Source: WHSW01 sp033856255 (lineage in GTDB: Bacteria > Actinomycetota > Thermoleophilia > Solirubrobacterales > 70-9). From it: a stretch of DNA of 64,000 nt. The notes beneath the pieces were generated by a model, which saw only the letters and a list, made by a program, of their open reading frames with translations, did not search any database and was not told the origin of the DNA. The position numbers were made by a program, and so were the translations under genes. Positions 58,092-64,000 of the stretch are shown in pieces (positions within the stretch are counted from its first letter, which is position 1; each line of letters starts with the position of its first letter). The DNA is taken from assembly GCA_033856255.1 (NCBI GenBank), contig JAWVFH010000048.1, positions 1 through 64,000 on the forward strand, in the 5' to 3' direction.

Positions 58092-58943
58092 CTAGCCCTT
58101 CGGTCGGCGCTGCTCAGCGGGCGGTTCGCCGCTGTCGCCGTAGACGCCCGGGGGCCAGGCGCCGAACCAGTTGTCGCGGGCGCCGTCCATGGTGATCGTC
58201 GTGCCGGAGAAGAAGTCGCCCGCCGGGGAGGCCAGGTAGGCGATCAGCCAGGCCCACTCCTCCTCGGTGCCGAGCCGCTGGAGCGGGATCGTCTTCGGGA
58301 CCGCGGCGACCACCTCGGGCGGGTACTTCGTCCGCATCGTCTCGGTCCCGAACTGCCCGGCGGCGAGCGCGCAGGTGCGGATGCCGAACCGCGCCCACTC
58401 GACCGACAGCGTCCGCATCATGTTCTCGACCGCGGCCCGCGCGGCGCCGGAGTGGACCATTCCCGGCATCCCGTTATGGGGCGAGAGGGTGACGCTGAGC
58501 ACCTTGCCCCCGCCCTGTGGGATGAACGCCTTCGTCGCCGCGGCGTGGGTCATCAGCCAGGTGCCGAGCACGTTGAGCTCGATCACGGTCCGAAATCCCT
58601 TCGGGGAGATCGCCTCGGCCGGGCCGAGGAACTGGCCGCCGGCGTTGTTGACGAGGACGTCGAGGCGGCCGTGGCGCTCGAGCACGCCGTCGAACAGCGC
58701 CTCCACCGCCGCGTCGTCACGGATGTCCATCGCCTCCGCCTCGGCCGCTCCGGCCAGGGGCTCGACCGCCGCGACCAGCTCCTCCAGCGGCTCGCGCCGG
58801 CGCCCGCAGCCGACCACCGTGGCCCCCAGCCGGGCGAGCTCGAGGGCGGTCTCGCGGCCAAGCCCGGTGCCGGCGCCGGAGACCACGCAGACCATCCCCT
58901 CGAGGAGTCCGGGCGCAAAGATTCGCGAGCCCTCGGAGGCCAT
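58092..58943 (-). CDS. Short-chain dehydrogenase, peroxisomal trans-2-enoyl-CoA reductase (PECR)-like
   Basis: 283 residues. VVSGAGTGLGRETALELARLGATVVGCGRR, LVNNAGGQFLGPAE, and the C-terminal FSGTTITMDGARDNWFG. The usual catalytic YxxxK is replaced by HSGAARAAVENMMRTLSVEWARFGIR, exactly the form found in PECR and its relatives, which reduce enoyl-CoA rather than keto groups. The Tyr/Lys pair is therefore not an error. ATG 58943 begins with MASEGSRIFAPGLL. Divergent from the metallo-beta-lactamase gene. Confidence 0.86.
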   Translation of the reverse strand: MASEGSRIFAPGLLEGMVCVVSGAGTGLGRETALELARLGATVVGCGRRREPLEELVAAVEPLAGAAEAEAMDIRDDAAVEALFDGVLERHGRLDVLVNNAGGQFLGPAEAISPKGFRTVIELNVLGTWLMTHAAATKAFIPQGGGKVLSVTLSPHNGMPGMVHSGAARAAVENMMRTLSVEWARFGIRTCALAAGQFGTETMRTKYPPEVVAAVPKTIPLQRLGTEEEWAWLIAYLASPAGDFFSGTTITMDGARDNWFGAWPPGVYGDSGEPPAEQRRPKG

Positions 58944-58979
58944 GGCGCAGCCAGGCTATACGGCTACAGTGGCGGCGCG

Positions 58980-59885
58980 ATGAAGGTGCGGGCCGAAACC
59001 AAGGCGCTCGGCGGGCCCCTTCCCGGGGGACGCGACGGCGCGACCGTCGTGGTCGAGCCGATCCTCACCGGGACGATGGCCTGCCCGCGCACTTTCCTGG
59101 AGGGGGCGAAGCGATTCGCCACCCTCCGGATGTTCGCCGGCACCCCGCGGTCGAAGTGGCTGCGGATCCCGATCCCGGCCTATCTGATCCGCCATCCGGT
59201 CGCCGGGCCCTTCCTGATCGACACCGGCCTGCATGCCTCCGTCGCCAGCAAGCCGGTCGAGAACCTGGGCCGGATCATGGGCGGCGGCCGGTCCGACCCC
59301 CGGATCGAGCCGGGCGAGGACCTGCCGGCCCAGTTGCGCGCCCGCGGGGTCGACCCGAAGGCGCTGAGGCTGATCGTGATGACCCACATGCACTTCGACC
59401 ACACCTCCGGCATGTCGCAGTTCCCCGCCGCCTCGTTCCTGATCACCGAGGATGAGTGGGAGGCCGCGGCGACCGGCTCGCGGCCGCTGCTGAACGGCTA
59501 CCGGCCCGCGCACTTCGACTACGCGTTCGACTACCGCACGCTCACCTACGACGCCGATACGGTCAGCTCCTACGCCACCTTCGGCCGTACCTTCGACCTC
59601 TTCGGCGACGGCAGCGTCCGCCTCGCCTCGACGCCGGGGCACAGCGCCGGCCACCAGTCGGTGATCTGCCGCCTGCGCGATCGCGACCTGGTGATCGCGG
59701 GCGACGCGATCTACACGATCGGCCAGCTCGACGAGGCGCCGGAGCCGCCCCGCCCGCTCGACCGCCACAACTGGCGGCGCTCGATGCGGGAGCTGCGCCA
59801 GTTCGCCCGCACATATCCGCAGGCCGTGGTCCTCCCGGGCCACGATCCCGAGCACTGGAAGACGGTTCAGAAGCGTTACGAGTGA
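58980..59885 (+). CDS. Metallo-beta-lactamase-fold hydrolase, N-acyl-homoserine-lactonase-like
   Basis: 301 residues. Zn site THMHFDHTSGM (His136, His138, Asp140, His141), then TPGHSAGHQSVI and AGDAIYT for the other ligands, and LPGHDPEHW. Typical of the AttM/AiiA-like and related lactonase group, though specificity is not decided and AHL signalling is not expected in this host. The 3' end overlaps the convergent plsC by 10 bases. ATG 58980 precedes MKVRAETKAL. Confidence 0.86.
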   Translation: MKVRAETKALGGPLPGGRDGATVVVEPILTGTMACPRTFLEGAKRFATLRMFAGTPRSKWLRIPIPAYLIRHPVAGPFLIDTGLHASVASKPVENLGRIMGGGRSDPRIEPGEDLPAQLRARGVDPKALRLIVMTHMHFDHTSGMSQFPAASFLITEDEWEAAATGSRPLLNGYRPAHFDYAFDYRTLTYDADTVSSYATFGRTFDLFGDGSVRLASTPGHSAGHQSVICRLRDRDLVIAGDAIYTIGQLDEAPEPPRPLDRHNWRRSMRELRQFARTYPQAVVLPGHDPEHWKTVQKRYE

Positions 59886-60652
59886 GCCTGCTCGCGGGGG
59901 GTCGCCGCCGCGGCAGCTCCCTCGCGAAGCGACTTGATCACGCTGCCGCGGCCGCGCTCGTCGAGTTCCGCGTACATCGCCTTCACATGGTCGAAGGCCG
60001 TCTGCGCCGCGGCCTGCTGCTGCTCGCGGGTTGGATCCTCGACCCGGTCGAAGGTGATCGGCTCGCCGTACTGGATCGTGACCTTGGGGAAGACGAGCCG
60101 CTTCCACGCCCGCACGCTCTGCGAACCGTGGATCGCAACCGGGACCACCGGAACTCCCGTCTCGAGCGCCAGCCTGCCGACGCCGGGCTTCGCGTCGCCG
60201 AGCTTGCCGGTCCTCGAACGACCTCCCTCGGCGTACATCAGCACGCAGCCGCCGCGGGCGAGGATCGCCTTCGCGGTGATGAAGGCCTCCTCGTCGTGAT
60301 GCCCCCGGCGGACCGGGAACACACCGCCGTACTTGAAGATGTAGCCGAGGACCGGGTTCTTGCCGAACAGCTGCGACTTGGCCATGAACCTGATCTTGCG
60401 GCGCGTATGGACGCCGGAGAAGAAGTGGTCCATGTTGGAGAAGTGGTTCGGCGCCAGGATGACGGGCCCGTCGGGAACGTTGTCGGGCGAGATCGCGCGG
60501 GCCCGGTAGAGGAAGAGCGCGATCCAGGTCGTGATCAGCCGGACCAGCTCATAGACCCAGGTCGGCTCGTGGGTTCGCGACCACTCGTGGACGTGCTGGA
60601 AGACCTCCGCGGGGCGCGTTTCCTTGTATCGCTGGGGCTTCAGATCTGCCAT
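59876..60652 (-). CDS. 1-acyl-sn-glycerol-3-phosphate acyltransferase (PlsC family)
   Basis: 258 residues. Motif NHFSNMDHFF (NHxxxxD), FMAKSQLFGKNPVLGYIFKYGGVFPVRRG, EGGRSRTGKLGDAKPGVG with the EGxRSR motif, and VPVVPVAIHGSQ. It adds the second acyl chain to lysophosphatidate. One membrane helix near residue 40. ATG 60652 has a hairpin just upstream. Convergent with the hydrolase gene; the glycerol kinase gene lies upstream on the same strand. Confidence 0.9.
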   Translation of the reverse strand: MADLKPQRYKETRPAEVFQHVHEWSRTHEPTWVYELVRLITTWIALFLYRARAISPDNVPDGPVILAPNHFSNMDHFFSGVHTRRKIRFMAKSQLFGKNPVLGYIFKYGGVFPVRRGHHDEEAFITAKAILARGGCVLMYAEGGRSRTGKLGDAKPGVGRLALETGVPVVPVAIHGSQSVRAWKRLVFPKVTIQYGEPITFDRVEDPTREQQQAAAQTAFDHVKAMYAELDERGRGSVIKSLREGAAAAATPREQAHS

Positions 60653-60658
60653 GCCGAG

Positions 60659-60680
60659 TTGCCGGCGCCGGAGCCGGCAA
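60659..60680 (-). terminator. Hairpin between glpK and plsC
   Basis: TTGCCGGC (60659-60666), GCCGGA loop, GCCGGCAA (60673-60680): 8 perfect pairs. It lies after the glycerol kinase stop and directly before the plsC start, so it probably terminates glpK. Confidence 0.65.
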
Positions 60681-60708
60681 GCCTTCCTACCCCCACGCTA
60701 CGCCCCGG

Positions 60709-62181
60709 TTACGCCTCCGGATCACCGGCGTCGGGCTCGGCCCAGCCCTTCGCCCGCTCCACCGCCTGCGCCCACCGTCCGAGCAGGTGCCGGCGCTCGT
60801 CCTCCGCCATCGCGGGCTCGTAGCGCGCCGCCTCGCCCCACATCGAGCCGACCTCGTCGACGCTCCAGATGCCGGCGCCGATCCCGGCCAGGTAGGCGGC
60901 GCCGAGCGCCGTCGTCTCGGCGATCTCGGGGACGATCACCGGCGCTCCCAGCACATCGGCCTGGAACTGCATCAGCCAGCGGTTGGCGACCGCGCCGCCG
61001 TCGGCGCGCAGCTCGGTGAGCTGGGCGCCGGCGAGCCGCTCCTGCGCGCGGACCGCGTCGACGGTCTGGTAGGCGATCCCCTCGAGCGCGGCCCGCGCCA
61101 GATGGGCGCGGGTGGTGCCCCGCGTGAGGCCGACGATCGTGCCGCGCGCGTAGGGATCCCAGTGCGGCGAGCCGAGCCCGGTCAGCGCGGGGACGAAGTA
61201 GACGTCGTCGTTGGACCGAAGCGACGCCGCCATGCCCTCGGTCTCGGCCGCCTCGGCGACCAGGCCGAGGCCGTCGCGCAGCCACTGCACCGCTGCCCCG
61301 GTGACGAAGACGGCGGCCTCGAGCGCGTAGGTGACGCTGCCGCCGATCCCCCAGGCGACGGTGGTCAGCAGCCCATCGCCCGGCTCCGGCACCTGCGGCC
61401 CGGCGTTGAGGAGGACGAAGCTGCCGGTGCCGTACGTGTTCTTCGCCATCCCGGGCCGCGTGCACGCCTGGCCGAAGAGCGCGGCCTGCTGGTCGCCGGC
61501 GATCCCGGCCACCGGCACCTCACCGCCGAACTCGGTCGTCGTCCCGAAGATGCCCGCCGAGGGCAGCGCCTCCGGCAGCCGCCCCGGGTCGACGCCGAGC
61601 AGGTCGCAGATCTCCGGATCCCAGCGCAGCTCGCCGATGTCGAACAGCATCGTCCGCGAGGCGTTGGTCAGGTCGGTCGCGTGGCGCCCGGTGAGCTTGA
61701 ACACCAGCCAGGAGTCGATCGTCCCGAAGACGGCGTCGCGGGCGGCGTCGACGTTTTCCAGCAGCCACTCGATCTTCGTGCCCGAGAAGTAGGGATCGAG
61801 GACGAGGCCGGTCCGCTCGCGGACCAGCTGCTCGTACCCGGCCGCGCGCAGTTCGTCGCAGCGGGCGGCGGTGCGGCGGTCCTGCCAGACGAGCGCGTTG
61901 TGCACCGGTTCGCCGGTCGCGGGATCCCACGCGACGACGGTCTCGCGCTGGTTGGTGATCCCGATCGCGTCCAGGCTGCCCGGGTCCGCCTTGGCGTCGG
62001 CGAGCGCGTGCGAGGCGACCCGCTTGGTCACCTCCCAGATCTCGTTCGCGTCGTGCTCGACCCATCCCGGCCGCGGGAAGTGCTGTCGGAACTCGCTGTA
62101 GGCGCGCCCGCGGATCCGCCCCTCGCCGTCGAAGACGAGGCAGGTCGTCCCGGTGGTGCCCTGGTCGATGGCGAGGATCAC
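60709..62181 (-). CDS. glpK: Glycerol kinase
   Basis: 490 residues. ATP and substrate motifs VILAIDQGTTGTTCLVFD, QHFPRPGWVEHDANEIWE, TNQRETVVAWD, AGDQQAALFGQACTRPGMAKNTYGTGSFVLLN and GLTRGTTRAHLARAALEGIAYQT, all as in GlpK. It phosphorylates glycerol to sn-glycerol 3-phosphate, which could feed plsC. GTG 62181 is the start before the first strand. No glpF or glpD here. The GT2 gene is 10 bases upstream on the same strand. Confidence 0.93.
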   Translation of the reverse strand: MILAIDQGTTGTTCLVFDGEGRIRGRAYSEFRQHFPRPGWVEHDANEIWEVTKRVASHALADAKADPGSLDAIGITNQRETVVAWDPATGEPVHNALVWQDRRTAARCDELRAAGYEQLVRERTGLVLDPYFSGTKIEWLLENVDAARDAVFGTIDSWLVFKLTGRHATDLTNASRTMLFDIGELRWDPEICDLLGVDPGRLPEALPSAGIFGTTTEFGGEVPVAGIAGDQQAALFGQACTRPGMAKNTYGTGSFVLLNAGPQVPEPGDGLLTTVAWGIGGSVTYALEAAVFVTGAAVQWLRDGLGLVAEAAETEGMAASLRSNDDVYFVPALTGLGSPHWDPYARGTIVGLTRGTTRAHLARAALEGIAYQTVDAVRAQERLAGAQLTELRADGGAVANRWLMQFQADVLGAPVIVPEIAETTALGAAYLAGIGAGIWSVDEVGSMWGEAARYEPAMAEDERRHLLGRWAQAVERAKGWAEPDAGDPEA

Positions 62182-62191
62182 GGCCCCGAAC

Positions 62192-62872
62192 CTACCGCGC
62201 GCGCCGCCTCCACCAGACGCGGGCGAAATCGCGCAGCTGCCGTCCCCGGTGCAGGAAGCCGGCGAGCGTGCGGCCGGTGGCGCGATGCTCGAGGTCGAGC
62301 TCGATCTCGGCCACCCGGTAGCCGGCGCGGACTGCGTCGACGGTGATCCCGATCTCCATCCCGTAGCCGGCCGCGAACGGCAGCACGGTACGCAGGACCT
62401 CGCCTCGCATCGCCCGTTGGCCGGAGATCGGGGCGCCGGCCCGGTAGCCGCAGCGGTTCTCGATCGCCCAGCGCGCGAAGCGCAGGGCGATCCCGAACCC
62501 GCCGCCGACCCGGTGGCGGAACGAGGCCACGGCGAGGTCGCAGTCACCCCGCTCGACGGCCTCGACGAGGCCGCGAAGCTGCTCGGCGGACCCGCCCAGA
62601 TCGCCGTCGCAGAGCAGCACCAGGGCCGGCTCGTCGCCGTCGCCGAGCGCCGCCTCGGCCGCCGCGGTCACGTTGGCGCCCTTGCCGTGCGGACGCCCGC
62701 GGCTCACCACCCTGGCGCCGTGGGCGAGCGCGACCTCCGCGGTGCCGTCGGCCGAAGCGTCATCGCCGACCCAGATCTCCGCCCCCGGGAAGGCGGCCGC
62801 AAGCGCGTCGATGCCGGACCCGATCCGGTCCGCCTCGTCGCGCGCGGCGATTATCACGAGCAGGTTTGTCAT
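62192..62872 (-). CDS. Family 2 glycosyltransferase
   Basis: 226 residues. GT-A fold: LLVIIAARDEADRIGSGIDAL, GDDASADGTAEVA, RGRPHGKGANVTAAAE, LLCDGDLGGSAEQL in place of the D-x-D site, RCGYRAGAPISGQRAMRG. Like UDP-glucose or GDP-mannose transferases acting on lipid carriers, but without membrane helices. Donor not decided. ATG 62872 starts the first strand. It is upstream of glpK in a likely operon. Confidence 0.85.
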   Translation of the reverse strand: MTNLLVIIAARDEADRIGSGIDALAAAFPGAEIWVGDDASADGTAEVALAHGARVVSRGRPHGKGANVTAAAEAALGDGDEPALVLLCDGDLGGSAEQLRGLVEAVERGDCDLAVASFRHRVGGGFGIALRFARWAIENRCGYRAGAPISGQRAMRGEVLRTVLPFAAGYGMEIGITVDAVRAGYRVAEIELDLEHRATGRTLAGFLHRGRQLRDFARVWWRRRAR

Positions 62873-62914
62873 CGGACGCTGGGGATCCAGCGCTATGGAT
62901 ATTGTCCTGGCCCG

Positions 62915-63127
62915 ATGACGGATGTCGAAGCGCACATCACCGGGACCGTGTGGAAGATCGAGGTCGGGGTCGGCGACGAGGTGGCCGACGGCGACACCGT
63001 GGTGATCCTCGAGTCGATGAAGATGGAGATGCCGGTCGAGGTCGAGGACGACGGCGTGGTCAAGGAGATTCGCTGCGAGGAGGGCCAGTCGGTGCAGGAA
63101 GGCGACGTCCTCGTCGTGCTCGAGTGA
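62915..63127 (+). CDS. Stand-alone biotinyl/lipoyl carrier protein
   Basis: 70 residues, the whole biotin carboxyl carrier domain: GTVWKIEVGVGDEVADGDTVVILESMKMEMPVEVEDDGVVKEI with biotinyl Lys36 in ESMKMEM. It would serve an acyl-CoA carboxylase. The start ATG 62915 has TATTGT about nine bases upstream. The hydratase gene overlaps its stop (GTGA). No carboxylase subunit is adjacent; the only carboxyltransferase in the window is at 38129-39781. Confidence 0.85.
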   Translation: MTDVEAHITGTVWKIEVGVGDEVADGDTVVILESMKMEMPVEVEDDGVVKEIRCEEGQSVQEGDVLVVLE

Positions 63128-63930
63128 GCGAGGACCTAGGGTCGGGCAAGCTGCTGCTCGACCGCCCCGCCGAAGCGGTCGCCCGGCTCACCCTCAACAA
63201 CCCCGAGAAGCGCAACGCGCTCGACCACGAGGTGCTCGACGCGCTCGCCGAGGTGCTGCCACGGCTGGCCGAGGGGATCGAGGTCCGCTGCGTGATCATC
63301 ACCGGCGCCGGCGAGGCGTTCTCGGCCGGCTACGACATCGGCGCGATTCCCGAGCAGTCGTTCGAGCGTGACGCCGAGTCGCTGGTCGCGCACCCTTTCC
63401 ACGACGCGATGGAGGCGGTCAGCGCTCACCCGTATCCGGTGCTGGCGGCGATCAACGGCCACTGCCTCGGGGGTGGGCTCGAGCTCGCCGTCCGCTGCGA
63501 CCTCCGGCTGGGCGCCACGCGGGCGAAGCTCGGGATGCCGCCGGCGAAGCTCGGGCTGGTCTACAGCCACACCGGGCTCGAGCGCTTCATCGATGTGGTC
63601 GGGCTCGCCTACACGCGCGAGCTCTTCCTCACCGGCGCCAACGTGACCGCCGAGCGCGCCGAGCGGATCGGGCTCCTCAACTGGACGGTCGCCGACGACG
63701 AGATCGAGGCCCGGGCGGTCGGGCTGGCGGCCGAGATCGCCGCCGGCGCACCGCTCTCGATCGTCGGCAACAAGCGGGCGATCGAGACCCTGGCCCGCTT
63801 TCCGCGGCTTACCGCCGAGCAGGAGCAGGAGCTGGTCGAGCTGCGCCGCGCCTGCTTTACGTCCGAGGACTTCCGCGAGGGAGTCAGCGCCTTCGCGGAG
63901 AAGCGCAAACCGCGCTGGCAGGGTCGTTAG
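63124..63930 (+). CDS. Enoyl-CoA hydratase/isomerase
   Basis: 268 residues, crotonase fold. ARLTLNNPEKRNALDHEVLDAL, CVIITGAGEAFSAGYDIGA and AINGHCLGGGLELAVRCDLRLG with the oxyanion-hole residues, then IGLLNWTV. Likely a hydratase of the fatty-acid oxidation type; the catalytic Glu pair cannot be assigned with certainty. GTG 63124 overlaps the carrier stop (GTGA), so both are translationally coupled. Convergent overlap of four bases with the gene at the window end. Confidence 0.87.
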   Translation: MSEDLGSGKLLLDRPAEAVARLTLNNPEKRNALDHEVLDALAEVLPRLAEGIEVRCVIITGAGEAFSAGYDIGAIPEQSFERDAESLVAHPFHDAMEAVSAHPYPVLAAINGHCLGGGLELAVRCDLRLGATRAKLGMPPAKLGLVYSHTGLERFIDVVGLAYTRELFLTGANVTAERAERIGLLNWTVADDEIEARAVGLAAEIAAGAPLSIVGNKRAIETLARFPRLTAEQEQELVELRRACFTSEDFREGVSAFAEKRKPRWQGR

Positions 63931-64000
63931 TCGAGACCCGCTTCGGTCTCGTCGCACCAGCGCATGGTCTCCTCCAGCAGGCGCACGCCGAGCTCCTGGA
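63927..64000 (-). CDS. C-terminal end of an unidentified gene (cut by the window)
   Basis: Only the last 23 codons are visible: ELGVRLLEETMRWCDETEAGLD before TAA at 63927-63929, with good codon use. Too short to identify. It overlaps the stop of the preceding hydratase gene by four bases. Confidence 0.5.
   Translation of the reverse strand, partial: QELGVRLLEETMRWCDETEAGLD

Overview
The window is a high-GC, densely packed bacterial chromosome segment. Gene content points to an actinobacterium, most likely class Thermoleophilia (Solirubrobacterales-like); this is an inference from the SigB-type sigma factor module, HemQ, DUF6636, DUF3618, DUF4235 and DUF4393 (Abi-alpha) proteins, many GTG/TTG starts, frequent 4-nt stop/start overlaps and several apparently leaderless genes. 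No rRNA, tRNA, CRISPR array, prophage or insertion sequence was recognised.

Layout. 1-5516: end of an MlaE-type permease gene, a lipoprotein, two tandem PQQ-type glucose/sorbosone dehydrogenases, an aldehyde dehydrogenase and a hotdog thioesterase. 5534-14725: cobalamin-dependent methionine synthase under a SAM riboswitch, a glycosyltransferase-flippase fusion, a phosphatase-like membrane protein, HemQ and a DUF6636 protein. 14781-25169: ferredoxin reductase, BolA, a CocE-type hydrolase, a V4R-GAF-GAF-GGDEF cyclase, monothiol glutaredoxin, ABC-F, IscA/ErpA, a thioredoxin-fold protein, an epimerase and DegV. 25176-33834: a membrane-stress operon with a SigB-type promoter, a nitrilase/TetR pair with a palindromic operator, MscS, SpoIIE phosphatase, STAS antagonist, PfpI, a SigB-family sigma factor and a probable SigB-driven small RNA. 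33834-41830: lipoprotein, SDR epimerase, then a MerR-controlled catabolic operon (enoyl-CoA hydratase, carboxyltransferase, BKACE, CoA-transferase, MerR) divergent from an acyl-CoA dehydrogenase. 41846-49547: two secreted proteins with a duplicated leader, a thioredoxin-fold protein, a YCII/ECF42 pair, a three-gene zinc-ribbon envelope operon, DUF4393 and a second acyl-CoA dehydrogenase. 49605-57984: response regulator, FabG-like SDR, SGNH lipoprotein interrupted by a palindromic repeat, a third acyl-CoA dehydrogenase, a secreted esterase and a giant M14 carboxypeptidase with RTX repeats. 58092-64000: PECR-like SDR, metallo-beta-lactamase hydrolase, PlsC, glycerol kinase, GT2, a stand-alone biotin carrier, enoyl-CoA hydratase and the end of an unidentified gene.

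Themes. Acyl-CoA catabolism dominates (three acyl-CoA dehydrogenases, two hydratases, a carboxyltransferase, a biotin carrier, BKACE, a family III CoA-transferase and SDRs). A general-stress partner-switching module lies at 28-34 kb, and promoters of matching type (GTTT-N14/15-GGGTAW) precede both a small RNA candidate and a membrane-protein operon. Iron-sulfur and heme functions (HemQ, FprA, BolA, Grx4, IscA) cluster at 13.5-23 kb. The least described items are the SigB-linked RNA candidate, the palindromic element inserted in frame in the SGNH gene, the riboswitch that appears to mask the metH ribosome-binding site, the leucine-like catabolic operon with BKACE in the place of HMG-CoA lyase, and the zinc-ribbon envelope operon.
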